A stretch of DNA of 64,000 bases, from contig NZ_JAKNTO010000001.1 in assembly GCF_022440845.1 (NCBI RefSeq), positions 186,001-250,000 of the forward strand, written 5' to 3'. The notes under the pieces are model-generated. The model was not told the origin of the DNA and did no database searches. It was given only the letters and a program-made list of their open reading frames with translations. The stretch comes from Ruminococcus sp. OA3. Lineage in GTDB: Bacteria; Bacillota; Clostridia; Lachnospirales; Lachnospiraceae. Positions 43,393 through 51,145 of the stretch are shown one piece after another; the first letter of the stretch is position 1, and every line of letters begins with the position of its first letter. The position numbers were made by a program, and so were the translations under genes.

Positions 43393-43644
43393 TTATAACT
43401 TTTCCGCCTCATCTGATTGAACATTCAGCAGATACCTCTTAGCCGCAGCAGCGTCCGTAAACTGTATGTTTTTTCCTGACAAATAATATGCTGTATCGTT
43501 CCACTCACCGAGAGAATACACAGACTCTTCCAGTTCTGAAATATATCTCTGTGCTGCCTGCCTCCACGGACTGTATCTGAGATCCGACATATAGGGACTT
43601 CCAACCAAATCCCATAAATCATCCATCAGTCTTTTTACTTTCAT
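43393..43644 (-). CDS. Small protein of unknown function, partner of the upstream gene
   Basis: An 83-residue acidic, helical protein (MKVKRLMDDLWDLVG, then WRQAAQRYISELEESVYSLG). The ATG at 43644 follows GGAGG with 8 bases spacing; an ATG 5 codons upstream is less likely. It lies 26 bases after the 159-residue gene on the same strand and ends just before the BlaR1 remnant. No family recognised, no signal peptide. Confidence 0.6.
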   Translation of the reverse strand: MKVKRLMDDLWDLVGSPYMSDLRYSPWRQAAQRYISELEESVYSLGEWNDTAYYLSGKNIQFTDAAAAKRYLLNVQSDEAEKL

Positions 43645-43670
43645 TATATAATCCTCCACAGCCGAAGACG

Positions 43671-44150
43671 TTATTTTCCCCGTATAATGTTATCAATAAT
43701 ATGCAGTAATTCGAGTGCACTGCGATAATAAATCCTGTCTTTATATCCCCTGCCGAGTATATACCCCTGCCAGCTGTAGTTCTGCCAGTATAACGTCTGT
43801 ACATAGACTACGGGATCCCTGCATGTGTGAAGAAGGTGAAAATTCTGCCACTCATCCTCCTCCCTGCGCCAGTCTTCCACTGAATCCAAAGTTCTTTTTT
43901 GCCACTTTGTTTCTGAGGTATTTCCCCGCAGGCAGCCTGAAGTCTCCCGCATTCCGAGCAAATCATAGATCTGTTCTATTTTCAGAAGCATGTCCCCATA
44001 GTTTGAAAAAGAAATTTTGTCCGAAATATGTATATTGGAGATCACACCTTTAGAATTAACACCAGACAGCTCACGAAATGTAACTGCTATCATCGCATCT
44101 GCTGCCTTGTACGTATTAGAATTGTCCAGTACAATGTTTTCTTTGTTCAT
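43671..44150 (-). CDS. Protein of unknown function
   Basis: A 159-residue soluble protein starting MNKENIVLDNSNTYKAADAM. It has two cysteines and a Trp-rich middle part (KWQKRTLDSVEDWRREEDEWQNFHLL) and a helical end (RSALELLHIIDNIIRGK). GGGAGG precedes the ATG. With the 83-residue gene it forms a two-gene unit between the integrase and decayed genes, so it is probable cargo of a mobile element. I do not recognise it. Confidence 0.6.
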   Translation of the reverse strand: MNKENIVLDNSNTYKAADAMIAVTFRELSGVNSKGVISNIHISDKISFSNYGDMLLKIEQIYDLLGMRETSGCLRGNTSETKWQKRTLDSVEDWRREEDEWQNFHLLHTCRDPVVYVQTLYWQNYSWQGYILGRGYKDRIYYRSALELLHIIDNIIRGK

Positions 44151-44224
44151 TCATTACCTCCCGCATATATATTTTGAGGGTATTTGCGATATACTATTTT
44201 TGTAAAAGCCACAGGAGATTTTCG

Positions 44225-44240
44225 CAATATGATATATATT
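44225..44240 (+). repeat. Left arm of a 16-bp inverted repeat around the integrase
   Basis: CAATATGATATATATT; its inverted copy is at 45616-45631. Confidence 0.55.
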
Positions 44241-44298
44241 ATTTAAAAAACAAATTTCTCTTTGGTTTACGCTGTTCTCAAAATATAAAAGGACCACT

Positions 44299-44310
44299 TT
44301 TGACGGCTTA
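44299..44310 (+). repeat. 12-bp direct repeat downstream of the integrase
   Basis: TTTGACGGCTTA; identical copy at 45466-45477 and a variant (TGTGACGGCTCA) at 45454-45465. Confidence 0.6.
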
Positions 44311-44321
44311 TTTTTTTGTAT

Positions 44322-45434
44322 TTACAGCGCCAGTTCCATACGCTCCATGCTCTGGCGTATCCTTTCTGGCGTACAATGTGAATAATGTCTCAGTGTAATC
44401 TGGGGTGAAGAATGCCCGAGCACTTCACAGAGTACTTCATGTCCAATATTATGTTCCAGACAGCGGGTTGCAAAAGTATGCCGCAGCGTATGCATATGAA
44501 CACCTTTGATATTCAGCTCATCGCAGATCCTTGCAAGCCTAAGCTGCATGGTACGAGTATCTCTGTAGCCCCCACTCATTCCGGCAAACAGGAAATCACA
44601 GGATCTGGCATTGTCTTCCTGCCACTTTTCTCTTAGTATGGCCAGTAAAAAACGTGGAAGCGGAATTTCCCGAACAGAATGTTCTGACTTCGGACTCCCC
44701 AGAACAAGTCTGGTCTTGCGTCTGCCATGTTCTGTCGGAATCCGCTGTATCGAATGTTTTACATAAAGGTATCCATTTTCCAGATCAATATCCTCCCACC
44801 TGAGTGCACAGATCTCCCCTACACGGAGTCCTGTGTAAAGTCCCAGCAAATATTCCAGCTCTCTCGTCTCAAAAAGCTTTTTCTCCAGTCGTTTCTGCTC
44901 TCCGGAGCTCAGGACACGTGGCGGGCGGGTGCATGCTTTAGGCATTTTAATATCCTGGAACGGGCTGGCAGAGATCAGTCCTTTCTGACAGGCCGCTGCG
45001 AAAATTGCCTTCATCAGCCTGCAGATACCATGCAGAGTACTGGGTGCAAGCTGTGTCTTCAGATGAAAGACTGCTTCCTGTATATGCTGGGGTGTAATTC
45101 CGGATATACTCAGCTTTCCTATCGCAGGATCTATGTGATTATCGAAGTTGCGTCTGTATCCTGCGTAAGTCCCTGGTTTGACATGAGGACGGACATATAC
45201 TTCCAGCCAGAATTCTGCCCAGTCATGAAAACTTCCGTTACCGTAAACCGACAGAGAAGTGTGATCCTTATAAATCTCCGATTTAATCAGGACAAGACGT
45301 TTTTTTACCTGTCCATACTGTTTTCCATAAATAGAACCGAACAAAGGCTTTCCATCCGGTCTGCGCCCTTTGATATACCGCCCTTCCCAGCGTCCATCTT
45401 TTCTCAGATAAATGTTTTCACCTTTTCTTGGCAT
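44322..45434 (-). CDS. int: Tyrosine recombinase (Tn916-type integrase)
   Basis: A 370-residue integrase with an N-terminal arm-binding AP2-like domain (RKDGRWEGRYIKGRRPDGKPLFGSIYG in shape), a core-binding SAM-like domain (about residues 65-150) and a catalytic domain. The active site is complete: TGLRVGE (Arg), the Lys region, HTLRHTFAT (His-x-x-Arg), LGHSS (His) and the Tyr in RHYSH near residue 350. Such enzymes move conjugative or satellite elements. AGGAGG precedes the ATG. No relaxase, excisionase or replication gene is visible nearby, so the element is either very small, eroded, or reaches elsewhere. Confidence 0.93.
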   Translation of the reverse strand: MPRKGENIYLRKDGRWEGRYIKGRRPDGKPLFGSIYGKQYGQVKKRLVLIKSEIYKDHTSLSVYGNGSFHDWAEFWLEVYVRPHVKPGTYAGYRRNFDNHIDPAIGKLSISGITPQHIQEAVFHLKTQLAPSTLHGICRLMKAIFAAACQKGLISASPFQDIKMPKACTRPPRVLSSGEQKRLEKKLFETRELEYLLGLYTGLRVGEICALRWEDIDLENGYLYVKHSIQRIPTEHGRRKTRLVLGSPKSEHSVREIPLPRFLLAILREKWQEDNARSCDFLFAGMSGGYRDTRTMQLRLARICDELNIKGVHMHTLRHTFATRCLEHNIGHEVLCEVLGHSSPQITLRHYSHCTPERIRQSMERMELAL

Positions 45435-45453
45435 ATAAAATTCCTCCTTTTTA

Positions 45454-45477
45454 TGTGACGGCTCATTTGACGGCTTA
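45454..45477 (+). repeat. Tandem 12-bp GACGGCT repeats upstream of the integrase
   Basis: TGTGACGGCTCA and TTTGACGGCTTA stand head to tail with a 12-base period, 20 bases before the integrase start. With the copy at 44299 they look like arm-type recombinase binding sites. Confidence 0.6.
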
Positions 45478-45615
45478 AAAATCCGCCTTCTGCAGCCCTC
45501 TGATATTGGACTTTTCAGGTACTAATCCTTTTAAGACCAATCGCCTAAAGTTGACAAACTGCCTTTTTGATGGTACATTTTAAATAAAATTATTACATTT
45601 CAGGCGTTTTCACGC

Positions 45616-45631
45616 AATATATATCATATTG
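45616..45631 (-). repeat. Right arm of the inverted repeat around the integrase
   Basis: AATATATATCATATTG, exact inverse of 44225-44240. Confidence 0.55.
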
Positions 45632-45644
45632 TGAAATAAATTTT

Positions 45645-46445
45645 TTAAACAAGATATATCTGAACGTTAGAAGGACCCGGCGGGATGTCACACTCCCACC
45701 GAGTCCTTTTCTTATTTAACTCTTTATTTTTTGCAATAACCTGTTCATACTCATCTTCAAGTTCACACAGATGCTTCTCCACATCCTCAGAAAGATGATT
45801 CGCGTCCAGATTGCCCATAAACGCATTGATAAAAGAATCACTGATATGCAGCTTCCATCCTTCATCCCCCTGATAGGCCCTGACCGTCACATCTGTGGAA
45901 GATATTCCTTCAGCCCGGTCCATATACGAAAGAACACCGCCTTTATCATAATCGATATTGGACAAATCCCTGATCATCTGTTTCAGGCCGCTCCCTTCAG
46001 CTTTGAGCATCCGTTCCATGATACCGATCATGTAGTATCCCATGACATCAGACATATCCTCATTCATTATCTTCATCTTAATATCTGCCTGGTCTTTGTT
46101 TTCCTGAACCTCGCTGATCTCCCAGCTCAGATTCTCCACGATTTTTTCCGCAAATTTTTTATTTGCTTTATATTTTCTGCCTTTAAACAGCGCTGGCTGC
46201 AGCAACTCATTAAACACCCTGTATTCTTTTCTCGTCGGAAATCCAATCCAGTTTCTCTCAGTACTGACGTAATCATCACCGCTTTCATTAAGTGTCTCTA
46301 AGTCCAGTGTTTTTAGCGCATGCATTACGCTTTCCGCTGCTTTTTCAGGTGTTTTCCATGTCTCAATTTTAGATTTTTGTACACAGGCAGCCAGACACAG
46401 ACACAAAAGCAACGTTGAAAATACACTCCTTATTAATTTTTTCAT
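45645..46445 (-). CDS. Predicted lipoprotein of unknown function
   Basis: A 266-residue protein with a lipoprotein signal peptide (MKKLIRSVFSTLLLCLCLAAC; lipobox LAAC, Cys at residue 21). The mature part is acidic and helical, with KTPEKAAESVMHALKTLD after the signal, a DUF4878/NTF2-like pattern found in many Firmicutes lipoproteins. The ATG at 46445 follows AGGAGG. The last codons run through a 15-bp RNA hairpin (45671-45708), so the natural end may have been altered by rearrangement next to the integrase. Confidence 0.75.
   Translation of the reverse strand: MKKLIRSVFSTLLLCLCLAACVQKSKIETWKTPEKAAESVMHALKTLDLETLNESGDDYVSTERNWIGFPTRKEYRVFNELLQPALFKGRKYKANKKFAEKIVENLSWEISEVQENKDQADIKMKIMNEDMSDVMGYYMIGIMERMLKAEGSGLKQMIRDLSNIDYDKGGVLSYMDRAEGISSTDVTVRAYQGDEGWKLHISDSFINAFMGNLDANHLSEDVEKHLCELEDEYEQVIAKNKELNKKRTRWECDIPPGPSNVQIYLV
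45671..45708 (-). terminator. Hairpin inside the 3' end of the lipoprotein gene
   Basis: On the minus-strand RNA the arms AAGGACTCGGTGGGA and TCCCGCCGGGTCCTT pair over 15 positions with G-U pairs. The T run after it is poor. Confidence 0.45.
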
Positions 46446-46811
46446 CCCATTTGCCTCCTTTTTTCCTCGCTTTAACCATTGTATTTTACCCGCTTTCGAC
46501 AGACAACAGGCAAAGCACAAATCGACGGTCAGACATCAAAAAAAGTCTTACGCTTTAACATATGGACTGCAAAAGAGACAGACAAGCTGAATATCCATTG
46601 CCGTTTATCGCATGAGAAAATGAATGGAATAAGACCGGCACGTTGGCTGTTATTTCAAGAAAAGGGGCAAGCGTCAAAAAAATCCGCTGCGTGGTTAACC
46701 GCAGCGGAAAGGCATGATTTTCTTGTGCTCAGAAAGCACCCCTCTGTCAACATCTTGTTGCTTTCTGGTTCGGGTGATATCTGACAGATATCCAAATAAC
46801 TCAACCCCTCT
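46446..46811. other. Gap between the lipoprotein and kinase genes
   Basis: Apart from the terminator at 46675-46707 and a doubtful small frame (46655-46840) this stretch holds nothing that I recognise. Confidence 0.4.
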
Positions 46812-46840
46812 TTAGATTTTCGCAGCTTTGTTTTTAGCAT
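46655..46840 (-). CDS. Doubtful small ORF coupled to the kinase gene
   Basis: A 61-codon frame (MLKTKLRKSKEGLSYLDICQ at the start) begins 4 bases after GGGGAG and overlaps the kinase gene end by 29 bases, the usual place for a small signal-peptide gene. However, it runs through the terminator at 46675-46707, so its transcript would end before a stop codon. It may be spurious. Confidence 0.25.
   Translation of the reverse strand: MLKTKLRKSKEGLSYLDICQISPEPESNKMLTEGCFLSTRKSCLSAAVNHAADFFDACPFS
46675..46707 (-). terminator. Intrinsic terminator of the two-component operon
   Basis: TCCGCTGCG and CGCAGCGGA form a perfect 9-bp stem, followed on the minus strand by T7. Confidence 0.9.
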
Positions 46841-48149
46841 TACACTCCCCCTCTTTTTTTGTAAATATACACGAGACGGGTATCACCGCCGAAAAATAAA
46901 ACCAGCCGTTCTCACACTGCATAACACTGCTGCCTCCATGTCTGCTGATAACAGCATCTACATTTTGCAGTCCGATTCCATGGCCCGATGATTTTCTTTT
47001 CGTTGAAAGAAGCCTTTTATTTCTAATAATGAACGGCACTTTTACAGGATTGCGGATCGAGAGAATGAGCTGCTCTGGCTCCAGCGTCATCTTAAACTGT
47101 ATCACTCTGCCGCCGTCCAGTTCCTCGCAGGCTTCAATGGCATTATCCAGCAGATTAACAAGTATGATCACGATGTCCTCCTCGCCAAACGTAAGCCCAG
47201 ACAGATCATTGACAGACAACGTCATCGTAATATCTTTTTCCAGCGCATACTGATACTTCTGATTCAGTACCACATTGACAACCGTGTGGTTTGTGTTTAT
47301 ATAGTCTGCACTTTTCTGCAGGCTTCCTGTCAGCTGTGCAATATAGTCAATGCTCTCCTGCGTCTTCCCCTCAGACAACAGCCCCTGAATACAGTTCAGC
47401 TGGTTCTTATAATCATGCAGGTACCTCCTCTGCCGCTCATAGCTTCTTAGCATACTCTGATATATATTCATCTGATTCTGCGTACGCTCCTGCAGCAACT
47501 GCAGGTTGTATATGTCCGATTCTTTTTCCAGTATATTTCCTATACAATACAGAATGATTCCGTTAATCACCGCAAACATTAATACAACGATCACACGTAC
47601 ATTTGAATTAAAAGGATCATCCTGCCATGTCATCACAGTCAGCGCCATAATCACCACTATACTGATGACCGGTATATACCCAAAACGAATCCACCGGGTC
47701 CTATCCAGTATGTAACTGCGTTTCCTGTACCGGTAATGAAAGATCAGCAGCAGACCCAGCAGCACCACGTCTGCGGCCCCTTCAACTACTTCTCCTGAAA
47801 TCGTATGGTCTACGGGCAAAGCGTAGAAAACAGCGGCAGACGCAGCGGACGCCATCCAAAAACCTGCACATAAAAGCACAGACAGAACAAGATTCTACAG
47901 AACGCTGACTTGATAATATATCTGCGCTACAATAAAGAAAACCACAATCACACGAATCGGCTGAAATATGTACGGCAGAATCTCTGTAAACGCAATGATC
48001 ATAATTCCCAGAGCAAACGCGGGTAAAATCGTAAATTCCACCCATTTGTATGTCCATATCCGTTTTGGTATCAATGTCTCAAAAAACAGCCGGCAGCTGA
48101 CCGCCAGCATCAGTGATAATGCAAGGCTCTTAAATACCTGATCTATCAT
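46812..48149 (-). pseudogene. AgrC-like GHKL sensor histidine kinase, interrupted by an amber codon
   Basis: One reading frame of 445 codons runs from the ATG at 48149 to 46812. It is broken by a single TAG at 47897-47895. The first 84 codons give three to four membrane helices (MIDQVFKSLALSLMLAVSCRL). The rest continues with further helices, a dimerisation helix with the phospho-acceptor His (RRYLHDYKNQLNCIQGLL), and a GHKL ATPase part (LLDNAIEACEEL, SSGHGIGLQNV). The layout is that of AgrC-type peptide-sensing kinases. The downstream part has only a GTG at 47879 without ribosome binding site, so no working receptor is expected unless the amber codon is read. Confidence 0.8.
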
Positions 48150-48859
48150 ACAATTCCCCTATATGCCACATACGCCTTCTTCACCCCCTGATACCTGAGA
48201 CGCGGAACCGGCAGAACTTCCCCGGTGTCCAGCACAGCCGTATAGTTGCTGAGTTTCTGTAAATGCTTCATATTCACCAGGTAACTCTTGTGAATGCGCA
48301 GAAATCCATACACTGACAATTTCTGTTCGATGCAGTCAAGTTTATCATATATCTGGTAATTCACAATATTAGATTCCAGATAAAAGAACACGGATTTATG
48401 CCTTCTGCTCTCCACGTAGAGGATATTATCTGTATACAGCTTCCGCTCTCCCTCCATGAAAGGAAATGAGACCTGCTGCAGCCTCATTTTGTGCATTACC
48501 GCATCCATGCACTCCGGAACTGCTGCCTCCAGTGTATCCTTAATGATATATCGAACTGCATCTACTTTATATCCTTCCAGCACGTAACTGATAAATGCCG
48601 TCACAAATACAATATACGTTTTCGAATGAAATGCGCGGATCCGCATAGCCGTGTCTATGCCGTCCATCTCATCCATGTTGATATCCATAAAGACAATGTC
48701 ATATTTCACCAGATTCTCACTCTGCTGCAGAAAGTCTTTTCCCGAACCGAACATGGTAATCGTAAATTCCAGTCTTCGGTCTCCAAGATACCTGTCCAGC
48801 AGTGCTTTGATCCGGTCTCTGTAAAATTTTTCATCATCACAAATAGCGATCTGCATCAT
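48146..48859 (-). CDS. LytTR-family response regulator (AgrA-like)
   Basis: A 237-residue protein with a receiver domain (IAICDDEKFYRDRI with the acidic pair; FMDINMDEMDGID with the phospho-acceptor Asp) and a C-terminal LytTR DNA-binding domain (about residues 130-237: ILYVESRRHKSVFFYLE, FLRIHKSYLVNMKHL). It would be phosphorylated by the kinase encoded just downstream, with which it overlaps by 4 bases. GGA at nine bases favours ATG 48859. The gene is intact although the kinase is broken. Confidence 0.92.
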   Translation of the reverse strand: MMQIAICDDEKFYRDRIKALLDRYLGDRRLEFTITMFGSGKDFLQQSENLVKYDIVFMDINMDEMDGIDTAMRIRAFHSKTYIVFVTAFISYVLEGYKVDAVRYIIKDTLEAAVPECMDAVMHKMRLQQVSFPFMEGERKLYTDNILYVESRRHKSVFFYLESNIVNYQIYDKLDCIEQKLSVYGFLRIHKSYLVNMKHLQKLSNYTAVLDTGEVLPVPRLRYQGVKKAYVAYRGIV

Positions 48860-49032
48860 ATGTCTGTTTCCTTTTAAACGTATTTTTGGAATTATTATAG
48901 CGCACGAACATCTTGACCGCAATACGTTTCGTCTCTGTCATTTCATCGGTCAGTAAGGTGCCCTATTATCTACAGATAGACCAATCTATTTCAAAAAAAG
49001 ACACTAAAATGCAAAAATAGTCATAAGTGTCC

Positions 49033-49061
49033 TTGTAAATAGGAAGAGACAACTATATAAT
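49033..49061 (+). promoter_or_regulatory. Promoter of the XRE gene pair
   Basis: TTGTAA (49033-49038) and TATAAT (49056-49061) are 17 bases apart. An inverted repeat GACAC...GTGTC (about 49000-49030) lies just upstream, between the divergent regulator genes, and could be an operator. Confidence 0.7.
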
Positions 49062-49095
49062 TCACATAGTTATCAAGCGTAAAAGGAGAAGATAC

Positions 49096-49296
49096 ATGAA
49101 GTGTAAGGTAATCAAAGCATTCCGGAAGGCAAACAACCTTTCCATAGAAGAATTTGCAGAACTGATCGGCTGCTCCCCAAAATCTGTCTGGCGGTGGGAG
49201 AATGGCATATGCACCATCGGTCCCAGGTATCAGCGCAAAGTGGCAAAAATACTCGGGATTTCAATTGATGATTTATACGAAGAAGAGGAGGATTAA
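49096..49296 (+). CDS. Small XRE-family DNA-binding protein
   Basis: A 66-residue protein that is only a Cro/CI helix-turn-helix (AFRKANNLSIEEFAELIGCS, then KSVWRWENG) with an acidic tail (DDLYEEEED). AAAGGAGAAG precedes the ATG. Its stop codon directly precedes the start of the next gene, so the two are a coupled unit. Confidence 0.85.
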   Translation: MKCKVIKAFRKANNLSIEEFAELIGCSPKSVWRWENGICTIGPRYQRKVAKILGISIDDLYEEEED

Positions 49297-50070
49297 ATGC
49301 TGATGGATGATTGGACAGTGTTTGACGCAGTTGAAATGCAGGAGAAATTAATGCTGTTAAATACAGCAAATGAAAATTTTCGTTTAAATTATACACTGGA
49401 AAAAAATGTAGCAAAGCTGGAACTGGAGGACTGGATTAAAAAAAGATTACTAAATCTTAAGGCTAAAATCGCTCTGCCCAAACATAACAATAAGACAAGA
49501 AACCGCATGAACCTTCACGTCCCATCAGCTGAAAATACCGGTGGGCTGGAAAGGATCTGCTATCTCAAGATCGAAAATGGCAGTATCGAACTTGATGAAT
49601 ACCGCGGTCCCAGAGGTGACCGATTCAGCGGATATTACCGTCTGCTCCTGGAATACCTGACAAAGCAGAAGATCGTTTCAGATGAGAAGCAGGATATTTC
49701 GATTGATATCCAGTATCTGGACCAGTTTATCGACTGTGTAAACCAGGTCTGTGTGGAATCGGAAAAAGAGAACTTTCAGCTCATGGACTCTGGCAGTACA
49801 TATCCCCGCATTATACAGCGGGTAAACTATGATTTTCCTGTTTTATATTATGCCAGAAGAGACCTTCCGCCTGAAACTCCTGCACCAAAGCGGAAGCCCT
49901 CCCCGCTGGAACGAATGAAAGAAGATATTCACAGCATTTACACCGCCTGTGTGAAAAGCGACTGGGATGAATTCTCTTACAGCACAAAAGAACTGCAGTA
50001 TATCAGAAAAAAGATTGATGAAGTCCTTGAAGCACGCGAAATCCGAAAACAGTGGATGGACAAACTTTGA
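49297..50070 (+). CDS. Protein of unknown function coupled to the XRE regulator
   Basis: A 257-residue soluble protein. It has a charged helical N-terminal part (MLMDDWTVFDAVEMQEKLML), a basic middle (KHNNKTRNRMNLHV), a segment IENGSIELDEYRGPRGDRF, and a helical C-terminus (PLERMKEDIHSIYTACVKSD). GAGGAGG, which overlaps the end of the XRE gene, precedes the ATG. No family recognised. The pairing with a tiny repressor-like protein resembles toxin-antitoxin or phage-type modules, but nothing in the sequence proves this. Confidence 0.65.
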   Translation: MLMDDWTVFDAVEMQEKLMLLNTANENFRLNYTLEKNVAKLELEDWIKKRLLNLKAKIALPKHNNKTRNRMNLHVPSAENTGGLERICYLKIENGSIELDEYRGPRGDRFSGYYRLLLEYLTKQKIVSDEKQDISIDIQYLDQFIDCVNQVCVESEKENFQLMDSGSTYPRIIQRVNYDFPVLYYARRDLPPETPAPKRKPSPLERMKEDIHSIYTACVKSDWDEFSYSTKELQYIRKKIDEVLEAREIRKQWMDKL

Positions 50071-50379
50071 TCAGGCGGGACCGTATCATTCTTTTTTAAT
50101 CCTTACACTAACCAGTGTCTTTTACTTTTACACTGTATTTTACTTCATTGATATGGGCGTGGTTATTCTGCAGTCTTCCTGGCAGACAGTGTTTAATACC
50201 TTCGGTGCACTTACAATCGCCTCCGACGTATTTGGCATAGTTGCAGCGATACTGTTAAGAATTGCCAAGAATGTATTCGCTTCTCTGTATTCTCTGGTAT
50301 TTAACGGTGTGATTCAGCGTATGCATTGATCAGCGACGCGGCACAGAAACGCGGTGCATTGAATGACGTTGTATAAATG
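50071..50379 (+). other. Gap with a possible small membrane protein
   Basis: A plus-strand frame ending at 50329 encodes two hydrophobic segments (SFLILTLTSVFYFYTVFYF and ASDVFGIVAAILLRI). It has no good start or ribosome binding site and overlaps the gene before it, so it is left uncalled. Confidence 0.3.
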
Positions 50380-51084
50380 TTATTGCCATACTTTAGCCGG
50401 TACTGCCTTCGTCTTTCCAACACATAAATTGATGAGGTTAAACCAGCTCTTACACTGTTCCAGTATCACAGAATCTGAAGTAACCACACATTCCTGATTC
50501 TGAAGCACACAGTCCACATCGCTGATCACCTGAATATCCAGCCCGGTTTCGTAGTCTTCCCATACATCAGCAATGAGACTTTTCAGCCTGCCGGAATTAG
50601 ATACCGGGGCATCCAGATAGAACATCGCCTTCCTGACGCCCAGATCATTCAGCGTATCAGCGATCAGACGTATAGCCTCAGGCGTCTCTTGAATCACCCG
50701 GTAAGTTCCGCGCAGCCCCGCCAGATCACGGATCGTACCGTCCATACATCGTAAAAGCAGGGACTCACACAGCGCGATCTCAAGTGTGATAATGCAGTTA
50801 AAGCCATCAATGTGAATTGTTTTACCGGCTAAATACTCTTTTAAACATTCCTTTTCCCTGCGCTGCTTGAGCTGTACATCGGATGCGATACTACGTACCA
50901 CAGCCAGACGCTGGCGCTCTGACAGCAGAAAATGATTTCCCACAAAAACTGATGCATGTTTTATCTGATATCCTTCATTCAGCAAATAGCAAATGTGTTT
51001 TGATGCTGTTTTTAATGTCTCAATGGACCGCGGGTCAAATTCCCGGATATCGTTTGGACTGCTGCCTCTTTTAATTTTTCTCAT
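50380..51084 (-). CDS. DUF434 domain-containing protein
   Basis: A 234-residue protein that matches the DUF434/DUF5616 pair: RGSSPNDIREFDPRSIETLKTAS in shape at the start, DGFNCIITLEIALCESLLLRCMDGTIRDLAGL in the middle and MFYLDAPVSNSGRLKSLI after it. The C-terminal part has a PIN-like or Toprim-like alternation, but the activity is unknown. It follows thrS on the same strand beyond a terminator. Confidence 0.8.
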   Translation of the reverse strand: MRKIKRGSSPNDIREFDPRSIETLKTASKHICYLLNEGYQIKHASVFVGNHFLLSERQRLAVVRSIASDVQLKQRREKECLKEYLAGKTIHIDGFNCIITLEIALCESLLLRCMDGTIRDLAGLRGTYRVIQETPEAIRLIADTLNDLGVRKAMFYLDAPVSNSGRLKSLIADVWEDYETGLDIQVISDVDCVLQNQECVVTSDSVILEQCKSWFNLINLCVGKTKAVPAKVWQ

Positions 51085-51104
51085 AAAACTATACTTCCCT
51101 TAAA

Positions 51105-51138
51105 GATGGCAGACAATCCGGAAAGATCGCCTGCCATC
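51105..51138 (-). terminator. Intrinsic terminator of thrS
   Basis: GATGGCAGGCGATC and GGATTGTCTGCCATC form the stem, followed by TTTAAGG on the minus strand. Confidence 0.7.
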
Positions 51139-51145
51139 CCAAAAT

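Noticed and set aside
49967-50329. Possible two-helix membrane protein
   Set aside because: No convincing start and overlap with the preceding gene; recorded only as gap content.
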